Positions 1 through 10,438 of a DNA stretch of 64,000 nt are shown here, piece by piece (position 1 is the stretch's first letter; every line of letters starts with the position of its first letter). The stretch spans positions 1,922,001 to 1,986,000 of the forward strand of contig NZ_CP119520.1 in NCBI RefSeq assembly GCF_029223865.1, in the 5' to 3' direction. This DNA comes from Telluria mixta (GTDB taxonomy: Bacteria > Pseudomonadota > Gammaproteobacteria > Burkholderiales > Burkholderiaceae_D). A model generated the notes under the pieces. The model saw only the letters and a program-made list of their open reading frames with translations. It had not been told where the DNA came from and searched no databases. A program made the translations under genes and the position numbers.

Positions 1-1530
<1,530 letters not shown>

Positions 1531-1547
1531 CTAATCGCTCAAGCCGC

Positions 1548-2003
1548 TCAAGCCGGATAACTCTCCGGCGTGCGCAGTTCGGCGAACTGCTCGATGCTGC
1601 CGATGCGTACCGTGACAGGGTTCAGGCTCGTGTGCGGCGCCAGCGAACGCCACGCGAATTTCCACTCCTTTTCGCGCGCGTCGGAAATCGGGCGCGAAAA
1701 GGCCGAACCCAGGCGCGAGCGGATGCCGTATTCGACGGGACCGTCGATGCCGGCCCAGTTGGGCAAGGCGCGCTGGACGGCGCGGTGCAGGCGCTCGCCG
1801 AATTCTTCCGTGTTGTGGATGACGAGGCAGCTGTCGGCCGGGCCGAGGACGTCGAACAGGCCTTTGTTCCACGCCGTCGAGAACGACAAGGTCAGGAAGC
1901 CGTTCTCGGGCTGGAGTTTGAACTGGCCGGAGGACAGCGCCAGTTCCAGCTCGGCGCGCAGGCCGTAGCTGTGCAGGGTGGGGGGACGTTGATAGTCGTT
2001 CAT
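1548..2003 (-). CDS. hypothetical protein, 151 aa
   Basis: I do not recognise this family. The protein starts MNDYQRPPTLHSYGLRAEL and ends TPESYPA. It has no signal peptide, membrane segment or cysteine cluster, and looks like a small soluble mixed alpha/beta protein. It lies 20 bp downstream of the DUF2721 membrane protein gene on the same strand, so the two are probably cotranscribed. The start is the ATG just after the end of that gene; longer versions of the frame only read into the neighbour. No function is proposed. Confidence 0.7.
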   Translation of the reverse strand: MNDYQRPPTLHSYGLRAELELALSSGQFKLQPENGFLTLSFSTAWNKGLFDVLGPADSCLVIHNTEEFGERLHRAVQRALPNWAGIDGPVEYGIRSRLGSAFSRPISDAREKEWKFAWRSLAPHTSLNPVTVRIGSIEQFAELRTPESYPA

Positions 2004-2023
2004 GATGGTCTCGATTCGAGGAT

Positions 2024-2470
2024 CTAGTCCGGTCGGGCCGGAGCGTCGTGACGGTGAATGCGCATGTAGCGGAACGAGACGGATACTTCGCGCAGCAGGA
2101 AAATAAAACTGGCAATCAGCGCGACCATGGCCACCACGAACATGCCGGCGATGTAGCGGTCCAGCGGCAGGTTGGTGGTATCGCCGAGGAACAGGCTGGC
2201 GATGATCACGCAGATCAGGAAGCCGCAGCCGGTGCTGGCCGTGATCGCGTAGTTGATCAGCTGCCAGCGCTGGTACAGCACGTCGAGCTCTTCGCTGCAA
2301 TCGGGGTCGGGGCCTTTGCGCAGCTGGATCTTGAGGTCGCGGGTACGGTCGATGATGCGCGCGAGGCGGCTCATCAGTACCCCGAGCTTGGTCGCCACGC
2401 CCGTCAGCAGGAACACGGGCGCGATCGCCAGCTGGATGACATGGCCGATGTCGTTGGTCTGGATATTCAT
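2024..2470 (-). CDS. DUF2721 family membrane protein
   Basis: A small inner-membrane protein (148 aa) of unknown role. It begins MNIQTNDIGHVIQLAIAPVF. One hydrophobic segment lies near residues 12-33, then a basic cytoplasmic stretch (MSRLARIIDRTRDLKIQLRK), then two adjacent transmembrane helices around residues 75-125. This layout and the LARIIDR motif are typical of DUF2721. The frame is open far upstream, but this ATG fits the family length. It probably forms a two-gene unit with the hypothetical gene downstream. Confidence 0.85.
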   Translation of the reverse strand: MNIQTNDIGHVIQLAIAPVFLLTGVATKLGVLMSRLARIIDRTRDLKIQLRKGPDPDCSEELDVLYQRWQLINYAITASTGCGFLICVIIASLFLGDTTNLPLDRYIAGMFVVAMVALIASFIFLLREVSVSFRYMRIHRHDAPARPD

Positions 2471-2547
2471 ACTGCGTAGCTTGTCGTTATTGTAAGAAGC
2501 TGGGGACAGTGTAGCAGGCGGCGGCCTCTGTCCGGATGAACGCCGTT

Positions 2548-3504
2548 TCAATCGAAACGGCCGTGTCGCTTGAACTGTTCCGTGGCGGCGACGAGGGCGC
2601 GGGCGATGCCCGCTTCCAGCGCGCCGTGGCCGGCGTCCGGGATCATGCGCAGGCGCGACCCGGCCCAGGCCTCGTGCAGGCGGTACGCGGACAGCGGCGG
2701 GCAGATCACGTCGTAGCGGCCCTGCACGATCACGGCCGGCAGGTGCGCGATGCGGCCGACGTCGCGCAGCAGCTGGTCGGGCTCGAGGAAGCCGCCGTGC
2801 GCCATGTAGTGCGATTCGAGCCGGCCCACGCCCAGGTCGAGCGTGTCGGAGGTGTGTTCTTCTTCCTGCGGCAGCAGGAACACGCGACGGCCCTCGAAAC
2901 GGCTCCAGGCGCGCGCGGCGGGCCAGTACTGCTGCGGATCGTCGCACAGCAGGCGCTTCGTGTATGCCTTCAACAAATCGCCCCGTTCCTCGAGCGGAAT
3001 CGGCGCGATGAACTCGTCGTACAGCTCCGGATAGAACCACTGCACGCCGTACAGGAAGAATTCGATCTCGGCCGGCGTGCACAGGAAAATCCCGCGCAGG
3101 ACGAAGCCGAGGCAGCGCTCCGGGTGCGCCTGACCGTAGGCCAGCGCCAGGGTCGAGCCCCACGAGCCGCCGAACACGAGCCAGCGCTCGATGCCGAACA
3201 TGGCGCGCAGGCGTTCGATGTCCTCGATGAGCAGCTGGGTCGTGTTGTTGCGCCATTCGCCCAGCGGCGTCGACTTGCCGGCGCCGCGCTGGTCGAACAG
3301 GATCACGCGGTAGGTGCTCGGGTCGAAGAAGCGGCGGTGCTGCGGCGACAGGCCCGCGCCCGGACCGCCGTGCAGGAACACGACGGGGATGCCGTTCGGG
3401 TTGCCCACTTCTTCCCAGTAGATCGTGTGCAGGTCGTCCACGGCCAGCATGCCATGACGGTTCGGGAGGATGGGCGGGAACAGCGACGGCGGCGTGGCAG
3501 GCAT
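2548..3504 (-). CDS. pip: Proline iminopeptidase
   Basis: A cytoplasmic alpha/beta-hydrolase peptidase (S33 family, 318 aa) that removes N-terminal proline from peptides. The oxyanion motif HGGPG is at residues 45-49. The nucleophile elbow GGSWGS has its serine near 114. The acid is in the stretch VIVQGRYDVICPP and the histidine in DAGHGALE near the C-terminus. The length matches bacterial Pip (about 315 aa). Short gaps separate it from the genes on both sides, so it may be transcribed alone. Confidence 0.92.
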   Translation of the reverse strand: MPATPPSLFPPILPNRHGMLAVDDLHTIYWEEVGNPNGIPVVFLHGGPGAGLSPQHRRFFDPSTYRVILFDQRGAGKSTPLGEWRNNTTQLLIEDIERLRAMFGIERWLVFGGSWGSTLALAYGQAHPERCLGFVLRGIFLCTPAEIEFFLYGVQWFYPELYDEFIAPIPLEERGDLLKAYTKRLLCDDPQQYWPAARAWSRFEGRRVFLLPQEEEHTSDTLDLGVGRLESHYMAHGGFLEPDQLLRDVGRIAHLPAVIVQGRYDVICPPLSAYRLHEAWAGSRLRMIPDAGHGALEAGIARALVAATEQFKRHGRFD

Positions 3505-3555
3505 GATCGGTCAGCGAAAAAACGACAACCGATTGTAGCCTACCGCCCGGCCATT

Positions 3556-4875
3556 CTAGAAGAAAGTGTTGAGCGCGAAGCGCACCGCGTAGTCGTCGTC
3601 CACGGCCAGCAGCAGCGGCCAGCGGTCGAACGTCGTGCACGGGTGCGAGATGCCGCAGCCGACCAGGTCGCCCACCGCCAGCATCTCGCGCACCGGCCCC
3701 TCCGGCAGGCGCAGGTACGCGTGCTGGTCGTTCATCTTGACGATCTCGCAGTCCGCCGGCAGCGCGTGCGCGGTGCCGGGACCGGGCCGGTGGTGCCACA
3801 GCGGCACCGGCAAACCGGCGTCGTGCGACGCGTCGCGCTTGCCCATCGTGAGGATCGCGAGGCCCGGTTCGGGACGCGACTGCACGACGCTCCAGATCTC
3901 CAGCGCGGGCCGCAGGCCCTGTTCCGGCTCGACGCCTTCGCGCGCATCGAGTGCTGCGATATGGCGCTGGTACATGCCGTGGTCGCTCGTCAGGTAGCAG
4001 CCGCTGCGCAGCACGGAGACGAGGGGCCGCGACAGGCCGTGCAACTCCTGGAAGCCGCGCGCGACGAGGTCGAAGTACGACGAGCCGCCCGCCGTCACGA
4101 GGATCTCGCGCGTGCCGAACAGGCCTTCGTCGTCGGCCTCGCGCACGAGCGCGCACAGGCGCGCGACAAAGCCCGACACGGCGCGGAGATCGGCATCATG
4201 GTCGTCCGACACGAGCAGGCCCTCGTAGCCTTCGAAGCCGGCCAGCACGAGGCCCGGCGCGCGCTCGATGGCCCGCGCCACCGTCAGCGCTTCCTCCGGC
4301 GTGCGGCAGCCCGCGCGCTTGCCCGACAGGCCCAGTTCGACCAGCACGGACAACGGACGCGTGAGCGGATGCGCATCGACTTCTTCCGCCAGGCGCGCGA
4401 CGCCCGCGAGCGAATCGGCCAGCACGACGCATTCGAAGCCCGGATCCTCGTGCAGCAGTTGCAGCACCATGCGCACGTCGCTGCGCGCGACGAGCTGGTT
4501 CGCGACGAGCACGCGGCGCACGCCGAAGCGGTGCGCCACCCGCACCTGCACGGCGTTCGCCAGCGTGATGCCCCAGGCACCGTTCGCAAGCTGCGCGCCG
4601 AACAGCTGCGGGCACATCGTCGTCTTGCCGTGCGGCGCGATGCGTACGCCGTGGCGCTCGCAGAAATCGCGCATCCAGTCGAGGTTGTGACGCAGCGCGG
4701 ACGTTTTCAGCAGCGCGACGGGATAGCTCGTATCGCCATGCAGCACGTTCCAGCCCTGCACGCCGACCGCGCCCTGGCGCAACGGCGCCGTCAACGGCAA
4801 GCCCTTCACGCCGGGCTGCAGCATCTGTTCTTCCAGGCTGGACAAGGCCAGCGCACCGTGCGGCAATGCGTTCAT
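3556..4875 (-). CDS. PLP-dependent amino acid deaminase / D-serine deaminase-like protein
   Basis: A fold-type III PLP enzyme (439 aa) with an alanine racemase-like N-terminal barrel followed by a D-serine dehydratase-like C-terminal domain. The probable PLP lysine is K84 in APHGKTTMCPQLF, the usual motif of D-threonine aldolase and DSD1 relatives. C-terminal GCGISHPCTTFDRW fits the metal-binding His/Cys region of DSD1-type enzymes. Likely substrates are D-serine or other D-hydroxy amino acids; exact specificity cannot be read from sequence. Its start overlaps the preceding DUF2750 gene by 4 bp, which indicates translational coupling. Confidence 0.82.
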   Translation of the reverse strand: MNALPHGALALSSLEEQMLQPGVKGLPLTAPLRQGAVGVQGWNVLHGDTSYPVALLKTSALRHNLDWMRDFCERHGVRIAPHGKTTMCPQLFGAQLANGAWGITLANAVQVRVAHRFGVRRVLVANQLVARSDVRMVLQLLHEDPGFECVVLADSLAGVARLAEEVDAHPLTRPLSVLVELGLSGKRAGCRTPEEALTVARAIERAPGLVLAGFEGYEGLLVSDDHDADLRAVSGFVARLCALVREADDEGLFGTREILVTAGGSSYFDLVARGFQELHGLSRPLVSVLRSGCYLTSDHGMYQRHIAALDAREGVEPEQGLRPALEIWSVVQSRPEPGLAILTMGKRDASHDAGLPVPLWHHRPGPGTAHALPADCEIVKMNDQHAYLRLPEGPVREMLAVGDLVGCGISHPCTTFDRWPLLLAVDDDYAVRFALNTFF

Positions 4876-5258
4876 GGTGTTTCCCTTCGCAACTCGTCCT
4901 CGAGGTCAACGCGCAGGAGGCCCGGCGTCGGCATCACGCCTTTCGAACCGGGCGTGCGGAAGATGCCGGGCAAGAGGCCGTCCTGCTGCAGCTGGGGCAG
5001 CAGCTCGGACAACAGCTCGTCCAGCGCGAACGCCTGCGGTTCATAGCCTTCCCACTCGAATTCCGCGCACAGCCGGGCGAATTCCTCGTCCGGCCACATC
5101 GCGAACACGAGCGTGCCGTCGTCCTTCTTCGCGAGCGCCCAGCCGTTGCGGTACAGGCCCCACACGGTACCCGACGCGGCGACCCGCTTAACGAAATATT
5201 CATAGCGCTGCGGCGCCGGCAGGCGCACCACGGTCTTCACTTGTTCAGCATCGATCAT
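4872..5258 (-). CDS. DUF2750 family protein
   Basis: A small acidic soluble protein (128 aa) of unknown function. The opening QRYEYFVKRVAASGTVWGLY and the following WALAKKDDGTLVFAMWP match the DUF2750 pattern (a YE.F...V......W.L segment followed by a WP segment). It is the first gene of a two-gene unit: its stop overlaps the deaminase start in an ATGA junction. Nothing in the sequence links it mechanistically to the deaminase. Confidence 0.8.
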   Translation of the reverse strand: MIDAEQVKTVVRLPAPQRYEYFVKRVAASGTVWGLYRNGWALAKKDDGTLVFAMWPDEEFARLCAEFEWEGYEPQAFALDELLSELLPQLQQDGLLPGIFRTPGSKGVMPTPGLLRVDLEDELRRETP

Positions 5259-5337
5259 TCACATTTTCCCACGCGCGCCCGGCGGCCGCCGTCGGGACGA
5301 GCATACGACACCTTGGCCCCCGCACGGCGCGCAAGCC

Positions 5338-5399
5338 AACACCGGGGTCAGAGCCCTGTTTTAGGAAATTGCCCAAAATCGGGCTCTGACCCCGGTGTT
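5338..5399. repeat. REP-like palindrome, copy 1
   Basis: Perfect 19-bp inverted repeat. The left arm at 5338-5356 contains GGGGTCAGAGCCC, the right arm is at 5381-5399, and the loop is 24 nt. Its reverse complement matches the copy at 33276-33335, including most of the loop (CAATTTCCTAAAA). It sits downstream of phaB and upstream of the divergently reading DUF2750 unit, outside any gene. It belongs to the same family as the element beside the RAYT transposase at 43326. Confidence 0.9.
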
Positions 5400-5407
5400 C
5401 AGACGCG

Positions 5408-5435
5408 AAAAAAAAACACCGCCCTGAGGCGGTGT
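5408..5435 (-). terminator. Rho-independent terminator of phaB
   Basis: Read on the minus strand, an 8-bp perfect stem (ACACCGCC and GGCGGTGT at 5416-5435, 4-nt loop) is followed by a run of T's (A's at 5408-5416 on the plus strand). It lies just downstream of the phaB stop codon. Confidence 0.85.
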
Positions 5436-5459
5436 CGGTGCATTGCAAGCGGTGACCGC

Positions 5460-6200
5460 TTACTGCATGTGCTGGCCGCCGTTGATGGCGATGTTGGCGC
5501 CGGTAACGAAGGCGGCTTCGTCCGACGACAGGTATGCGACCAGGCCGGCCACTTCTTCCGGCTTGCCCAGGCGGCCCATCGGGATCTGCGGCAGGATCTT
5601 CGATTCCAGCACTTCGGCCGGGATGTCGGTGACCATCTTGGTGCCGATATAGCCCGGCGAGATGGTGTTCACGGTGACGCCCTTGCGTGCCACTTCCAGC
5701 GCCAGGGCCTTCGTGAAGCCGTGGATGCCGGCCTTGGCGGCCGAGTAGTTGGTCTGGCCGAACGCGCCCTTCTGGCCGTTGACGGACGAGATGTTGATGA
5801 TGCGGCCCCAGCCGCGCTCGACCATGCCGTCGGCGACGGGCTTGGTCATGTTGAACACGGAATCCAGGTTGGTCTTCATGACCGCATCCCAATTGACCTT
5901 GTCCATCTTTTTGAAGGTCATGTCGCGCGTGATACCGGCGTTGTTGACCAGCACGTCGACGGGGCCGACTTCCTGCACGACCTTGGCCACGCAGGCCTGG
6001 GCGGAGTCGTAATCGGACACGTCGCATTCGTAGGCCTTGAAGTCATGGCCCTGTTCGCGCATCGAAGCAAGCCAGCCTTCCGCTTTCTTGCTGCCCGGCG
6101 AGTACGTCGTCACGACCTTGTAGCCGAGCGCCGCCAGCTTGATGCAGATCGCTTCACCCAGGCCGCCCATGCCGCCGGTCACTAATGCCACTCTAGCCAT
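5460..6200 (-). CDS. phaB: Acetoacetyl-CoA reductase
   Basis: NADPH-dependent reductase that converts acetoacetyl-CoA to (R)-3-hydroxybutyryl-CoA, the second step of polyhydroxybutyrate synthesis, in the cytoplasm. It is a short-chain dehydrogenase of 246 aa, the normal PhaB length. The cofactor motif TGGMGGLG is at residues 8-15, NNAG near 86-89, and the catalytic residues are S139, Y152 and K156 (YSAAK). It lies 78 bp downstream of phaA on the same strand, the usual phaA-phaB order. No phaC synthase is in the window, so the polymerase gene must be elsewhere. Confidence 0.94.
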   Translation of the reverse strand: MARVALVTGGMGGLGEAICIKLAALGYKVVTTYSPGSKKAEGWLASMREQGHDFKAYECDVSDYDSAQACVAKVVQEVGPVDVLVNNAGITRDMTFKKMDKVNWDAVMKTNLDSVFNMTKPVADGMVERGWGRIINISSVNGQKGAFGQTNYSAAKAGIHGFTKALALEVARKGVTVNTISPGYIGTKMVTDIPAEVLESKILPQIPMGRLGKPEEVAGLVAYLSSDEAAFVTGANIAINGGQHMQ

Positions 6201-6278
6201 CGTCTTCTCCTAGTTTTTCACTTAACCTGTTGACTACGGATACCGCACGGCGCCCCAGCGGTGGCGCCGTGCGAATGA

Positions 6279-7457
6279 TTAATCGCGCTCGACCGCCAGG
6301 GCCACGCCCATGCCGCCGCCGATGCACAGGGCAGCAAGGCCCTTCTTGGCGTCACGGCGGATCATTTCGTGCAGCAGGGTCACCAGCACGCGCGCGCCCG
6401 AGGCGCCGATCGGGTGGCCCAGCGCGATCGCGCCGCCGTTGACGTTGATCTTCGACGTATCCCAGCCCATCTGCTTGTTGACGGCGACGGCCTGGGCGGC
6501 GAAGGCTTCGTTGATTTCCATCAGGTCGACTTCCTCGTGCGTCCAGCCGGCGCGTTCCAGCGCCTGGCGGGCGGCGTCGACGGGGCCCATGCCCATGATG
6601 GCCGGGTCCAGGCCGGCCGACGAATAGGCCTTGATGCGGGCGATCGGGGTCAGGCCCAGTTCCTTGGCCTTGGAGGCCGACATCATGATCACGGCGGCGG
6701 CGCCGTCGTTCAGGCCGGAGGCGTTGCCGGCGGTGACGGAGCCCTCTTTATTGAAGGCCGGACGCAGGCTGGCCAGGCCTTCCAGGGTGGCGCCGTGCTT
6801 CGGATACTCGTCGGTATCGAACACGGTGGTGCCCTTCTTGGAGGCGATCTCGATCGGGATGATCTCGTCCTTGAACTTGCCGGCCTTTTGCGCGGCCTCG
6901 GCCTTCAGCTGCGACTGCAGCGCGAATTCGTCCTGTTCCTGGCGCGAGATCTCGTACTTGCGCGCGACGTTCTCGGCCGTCACGCCCATGTGGTACTGGT
7001 TGTAGACGTCCCACAGGCCGTCGACGATCATCGTGTCGGTCAGCTTGGCATCGCCCATGCGGAAGCCGTCGCGCGAACCGTTCAGGACGTGCGGCGAGGC
7101 GCTCATGTTTTCCTGGCCGCCGGCGATGACGATCGATGCATCGCCGCACTTGATGGCCTGGGCCGCCAGATGGGTGGCGCGCAGGCCGGAGCCGCACACC
7201 ATGTTCAGGGTGAAGGCCGGGACCTTGTCCGGCAGGCCGCTCTTGATGACCGCCTGGCGTGCCGGGTTCTGGCCGACGCCTGCAGTCAGGACCTGGCCCA
7301 GGATGACTTCGCTCACTGCAGCCGGGTCGATGCCGGTCTTCGTCAGCAGGTGCTTGATGACCTGGGCGCCTAGCTCGGCAGCCGGAATTTTTGAGAGCGT
7401 GCCACCGAACTTGCCGATTGCAGTACGGCCAGCGGCCACGATTACGACATCTTCCAT
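6279..7457 (-). CDS. phaA: Acetyl-CoA C-acetyltransferase (beta-ketothiolase)
   Basis: Condenses two acetyl-CoA to acetoacetyl-CoA, the first step of PHB synthesis. The protein is 392 aa, standard for biosynthetic thiolases. The nucleophile C88 is in NMVCGSGL, H348 in [10 protein letters not shown], and the second catalytic cysteine C378 in CIGGGMG. It is followed by phaB. The long upstream region at 7458-7843 contains strong inverted repeats that could control it. A degradative role (AtoB-like) cannot be excluded, but the phaB neighbour favours synthesis. Confidence 0.94.
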   Translation of the reverse strand: MEDVVIVAAGRTAIGKFGGTLSKIPAAELGAQVIKHLLTKTGIDPAAVSEVILGQVLTAGVGQNPARQAVIKSGLPDKVPAFTLNMVCGSGLRATHLAAQAIKCGDASIVIAGGQENMSASPHVLNGSRDGFRMGDAKLTDTMIVDGLWDVYNQYHMGVTAENVARKYEISRQEQDEFALQSQLKAEAAQKAGKFKDEIIPIEIASKKGTTVFDTDEYPKHGATLEGLASLRPAFNKEGSVTAGNASGLNDGAAAVIMMSASKAKELGLTPIARIKAYSSAGLDPAIMGMGPVDAARQALERAGWTHEEVDLMEINEAFAAQAVAVNKQMGWDTSKINVNGGAIALGHPIGASGARVLVTLLHEMIRRDAKKGLAALCIGGGMGVALAVERD

Positions 7458-7629
7458 ATCAATCTCCGGTATCCCGGCCCCAGCGGCCGGGGTTCAATGA
7501 GTGGACAGCCCTGCTGTCGGCCTTTTTCTGGCCAGGCCTGGAAGAATTCGAACACCAGCACAACGCGCGCTTGAGGAATCACAATCTCCGCTTAGGCTTG
7601 GACAGAAAGCCAACAATATTAGTGACCTC

Positions 7630-7708
7630 GCTTAAATCTTGTTTAAGCAAAATCAATCTTATCAGCTTATTCATCGGAAAAAACACCCTTTTTGTTGATT
7701 TTGCTTAA
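7630..7708. promoter_or_regulatory. Nested inverted repeats, candidate operator upstream of phaA
   Basis: Two overlapping symmetric structures. GCTTAAA (7630-7636) and TTTAAGC (7642-7648) form a perfect 7-bp hairpin-like palindrome with a 5-nt centre. TTAAGCAAAATCAA (7643-7656) is repeated as its exact reverse complement at 7695-7708. Three GCTTAA half-sites spaced over about 75 bp suggest binding of a dimeric repressor that could loop the DNA. Which protein binds is unknown; a PHB-responsive regulator is one possibility. Confidence 0.45.
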
Positions 7709-7795
7709 GGCTGAGCATCTTTATCAGACATTATTTTTGTTCAGGAAACAGTAGTTTCCAGTCATCCAAACCGGGCCAAAACCCTTTTCCGTTGA

Positions 7796-7815
7796 GTGAA
7801 ATTTCACAGTAGAAT
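7796..7815 (+). promoter_or_regulatory. Candidate minC promoter with internal palindrome
   Basis: A 12-bp perfect palindrome GTGAAATTTCAC (7796-7807) lies directly upstream of a -10-like hexamer TAGAAT (7810-7815), 28 bp before the minC ATG. A -35 element is weak (TTTCCG region). If this is the promoter, the palindrome sits in the spacer, where a repressor would block polymerase. Confidence 0.35.
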
Positions 7816-7843
7816 GCACGGGCTAAGCCAACCACATTGATTT

Positions 7844-8632
7844 ATGCCCAAAAGCTCGAGCTCCCTGCCCATCGAAATCAAGATCTCCACGGTCGTGGCC
7901 ATTTCGACCATCCTGCACTCGGCCGATCCGATCGCGATCGATGCCGCGCTGAAGCAGATGACCGGGGGCGTGTCGGATTTCTTCGAGGATGAATTCGCCG
8001 TCATCGACGTCGCCGGCATCGCGGACGACGCCGCGCACATCGACTGGGAGGCGCTGGTCGCGCTGCTCAAGAAGTACCGCCTGAACGCCGTCGCGGTGCG
8101 CGGTGCGCCGGCCCCGCTGCACGACGTGATCCGCGCCCACGACCTGTTCCTGGACGACGGCACCAGCGGACTGCAGACGAACGCCGGCCGCGAACGGGAG
8201 ATGCCCGCGGCGCCGGCCGAAACCGCAGAGCCCGCAGCCGAACCTGCACCATCGCCCGCACCCACACCCGCCCCGGCCGCACCGGTGCACGCGATGATCG
8301 TCGACACGCCGGTGCGTGCCGGCCAGCGCATCTACGCGCGCGGCACCGACCTGATCGTGACCGCCGTCGTGAACAATGGCGCCGAGCTCATCGCCGACGG
8401 CAGCATCCACGTGTACGCGCCGCTGCACGGCCGCGCGCTGGCCGGGGCGTCGGGCAATGCGGGCGCGCGCATCTTCGCGCTGCAGTTGCAGCCAGAACTG
8501 GTGTCGATCGCGGGCGTTTACCGGACGTTCGATGAAGGTTTCCCGGCAGAGGTCGCACGCCAGCCGGCACAAATCCGTTTGGTCGGCGACCGAATCGATA
8601 TATCATCGCTGGGTTCGGCGACCCGCAATTAA
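7844..8632 (+). CDS. minC: Septum site-determining protein MinC
   Basis: Inhibits FtsZ polymerisation away from midcell and is recruited to the membrane by MinD. The protein is 262 aa. An N-terminal FtsZ-inhibiting domain covers roughly residues 1-105. An Ala/Pro-rich linker spans about 120-150. The C-terminal beta-helix domain contains AGQRIYARGTDLIV and GSIHVYAPLHGRALAGA, the usual MinC_C signature for MinD binding. It is the first gene of minCDE, with a 54-bp gap to minD. The ATG start gives the standard length. Confidence 0.95.
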   Translation: MPKSSSSLPIEIKISTVVAISTILHSADPIAIDAALKQMTGGVSDFFEDEFAVIDVAGIADDAAHIDWEALVALLKKYRLNAVAVRGAPAPLHDVIRAHDLFLDDGTSGLQTNAGREREMPAAPAETAEPAAEPAPSPAPTPAPAAPVHAMIVDTPVRAGQRIYARGTDLIVTAVVNNGAELIADGSIHVYAPLHGRALAGASGNAGARIFALQLQPELVSIAGVYRTFDEGFPAEVARQPAQIRLVGDRIDISSLGSATRN

Positions 8633-8686
8633 GGCGCGCCCCCTGTACCAGCACTGACCAGATACTGAAAAGGACACAATTTTTTC

Positions 8687-9502
8687 ATGGCAAGAATTAT
8701 CGTTGTAACGTCCGGTAAGGGTGGTGTGGGCAAGACCACCTCGAGCGCAAGCTTCTCGACCGGCCTCGCGCTGCGCGGCCACAAGACCGTCGTCATCGAC
8801 TTCGACGTCGGCCTGCGCAACCTCGACCTGATCATGGGTTGCGAACGCCGTGTCGTGTACGACCTGATCAACGTCATCAACGGCGAAGCGAGCCTGACCC
8901 AGGCCCTGATCAAGGACAAGCACTGCGACAACCTGTTCATCCTGCCGGCATCGCAGACGCGCGACAAGGATGCGCTGTCGGAAGAAGGCGTGGAAAACGT
9001 CTTGAACGAGCTGGTCAAGATGGACTTCGAGTTCATCATCTGCGACTCCCCGGCCGGCATCGAGCACGGCGCCCTGATGGCGCTGACGTTCGCCGACGAG
9101 GCGCTGATCGTCACCAACCCGGAAGTCTCGTCCGTGCGCGACTCCGACCGCATCCTCGGCATCCTGCAGGCCAAGTCGCGCCGCGCCCAGAGCGGCGGCG
9201 AGCCGGTCAAGGAGCACCTCCTGATCACCCGCTATTCCCCGCGCCGCGTGGAAAACGACGAGATGCTGTCGTACCAGGACGTGCAGGAAATCCTGCGCAT
9301 CCCCCTGCTCGGCATCATTCCGGAATCGGAAGCCGTGCTGCATGCATCGAACCAGGGCAATCCGGCCATCCACTTCAAGGATACGGACGTGGCCCAGGCT
9401 TACCAGGATGTCGTGTCGCGTTTCCTCGGCGAAGAAATCCCGCTGCGCTTCACCAGCTACGAAAAGCCGGGCTTCCTGCAGCGCCTGTTCGGAGCGAAGT
9501 GA
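8687..9502 (+). CDS. minD: Septum site-determining ATPase MinD
   Basis: Membrane-cycling ATPase that recruits MinC and is displaced by MinE, producing pole-to-pole oscillation. It has 271 aa. The deviant Walker A motif [10 protein letters not shown] is at residues 10-19 and [14 protein letters not shown] lies at 35-48. The C-terminal amphipathic membrane-targeting helix ends FLQRLFGAK. The next gene, minE, starts 1 bp after the stop, so the two are translationally linked. Confidence 0.97.
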   Translation: MARIIVVTSGKGGVGKTTSSASFSTGLALRGHKTVVIDFDVGLRNLDLIMGCERRVVYDLINVINGEASLTQALIKDKHCDNLFILPASQTRDKDALSEEGVENVLNELVKMDFEFIICDSPAGIEHGALMALTFADEALIVTNPEVSSVRDSDRILGILQAKSRRAQSGGEPVKEHLLITRYSPRRVENDEMLSYQDVQEILRIPLLGIIPESEAVLHASNQGNPAIHFKDTDVAQAYQDVVSRFLGEEIPLRFTSYEKPGFLQRLFGAK

Positions 9503-9503
9503 C

Positions 9504-9755
9504 ATGCCTCTGCTCTCATTCCTGTTTCCCAAGAATCAGAAAAGCGCGACGGCGGCCAAGGAAAGGCTGCAGATCATCATCGCCCGCGAACGCAGCGGCC
9601 GCGGCGGCCCGGATTTCCTGCCCGCCCTGCACCGCGAGCTGATCGAAGTGATCTCCAAGTACACCAAGGTCAACGCCGAGGACATCAAGATTTCCCTCGA
9701 CCGCCAGGGCAACCTGGAAGTTCTCGACGTCAACGTCGTCCTGCCGGACGCCTGA
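9504..9755 (+). CDS. minE: Cell division topological specificity factor MinE
   Basis: Small protein (83 aa) that stimulates MinD ATPase and confines MinC inhibition to the poles. It begins [20 protein letters not shown], an amphipathic membrane-binding start, followed by the MinD-contact helix ([11 protein letters not shown]) and the topological specificity domain ending VNVVLPDA. This ATG, 1 bp after the minD stop, gives the normal MinE N-terminus; longer in-frame starts lie inside minD. Confidence 0.95.
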   Translation: MPLLSFLFPKNQKSATAAKERLQIIIARERSGRGGPDFLPALHRELIEVISKYTKVNAEDIKISLDRQGNLEVLDVNVVLPDA

Positions 9756-9766
9756 CTCCCCTCTTC

Positions 9767-9797
9767 AGCGGCGCCGGTTGTTCAAGCCGGCGCCGCT
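9767..9797. terminator. Hairpin between convergent minE and the 168-aa gene
   Basis: An 11-bp perfect stem (AGCGGCGCCGG at 9767-9777 and its complement at 9787-9797) with a 9-nt loop spans the end of the minus-strand gene. It has no clear T run on either strand. The position between converging genes suggests a transcription barrier. Confidence 0.45.
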
Positions 9798-10288
9798 GCC
9801 ACCTCGCGCGCGACCCGCGTGCAGGCGTCGATATGCTGGTATCCCATCTGCCTGAATAACGCAAAGCCGATCGCGGCCGACGCGACCTGCCCCGCCAGCG
9901 GCACGATCTTCGCCGCCGACTTGGCCGCCAGCTTGGCGCCCGACTTCTGCAACAATTTCAGCACCAGCTCTTTCGTCACAATCTTGCCCACGAGCGTACT
10001 GCCGATCGCCGCCACGGCCTGGTAAGTGGCGATGCGCATGCGCGGCTGCAGCTGGTCGATCTGCTCCGGCGACAGGCCGAACGCCCGGTTGATCTCTTCC
10101 ACCATGACGGCAAAGCTGGACAGGTCCGCCACGATGTCCACACCCGGCACGGGGATCACGGACACGCCGGCCGAAATGGCCGCGCGCTTGCGCACGAGGC
10201 CGCGACACCGTTCGCGCACTCGTTCGATGTCCTCGCTGGAGACCGGCAACAGCGCCAGTTCACCGTCCTTGTTCTTCCTCTTGAACAT
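9782..10288 (-). CDS. Hypothetical protein resembling DUF697/YcjF-type helical domains
   Basis: A 168-aa protein of unknown role. After a short basic start (MFKRKNKDGELALL) comes an Ala/Gly-rich helical region with ISAGVSVIPVPGVDIVADL, a pattern seen in DUF697-like domains found next to GTPases. Later hydrophobic stretches (VASAAIGFALF) could insert in or lie on a membrane. No GTPase domain is present here or in the neighbouring genes. The assignment is by motif resemblance only. It converges on minE. Confidence 0.6.
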   Translation of the reverse strand: MFKRKNKDGELALLPVSSEDIERVRERCRGLVRKRAAISAGVSVIPVPGVDIVADLSSFAVMVEEINRAFGLSPEQIDQLQPRMRIATYQAVAAIGSTLVGKIVTKELVLKLLQKSGAKLAAKSAAKIVPLAGQVASAAIGFALFRQMGYQHIDACTRVAREVAAAPA

Positions 10289-10438
10289 GTTAGCTCCTCA
10301 ACCACAAAGTGAAGTCAGTGTAACCGGGAGTTTGTCTACGGCTTGACACAACTATGACGCAATTTCCCAACGAAAATGTGAATTTATCTGAGGCATCGGT
10401 AGCTTTGCTTTTTAAAAGTCTGATATATTTAGTGACAT

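Larger units (their letters stand above)
7458..7843. other. AT-rich divergent intergenic region between phaA and minC
   Basis: These 386 bp separate the divergent phaA and minC genes and are clearly lower in GC than the surroundings. No convincing protein or RNA gene is seen. The region holds the GCTTAA/TTAAGC inverted repeats at 7630-7708 and a candidate minC promoter with a palindrome at 7796-7815. Promoters for both directions must lie here. Confidence 0.7.

Noticed and set aside
2536..5046. Very long open frame on the plus strand
   Set aside because: It is antisense to pip and the deaminase, which have clear catalytic motifs. Its product is Arg/His/Ala-rich with no recognisable domain. 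The same holds for similar long frames at 30224-32206 and 38725-42204.
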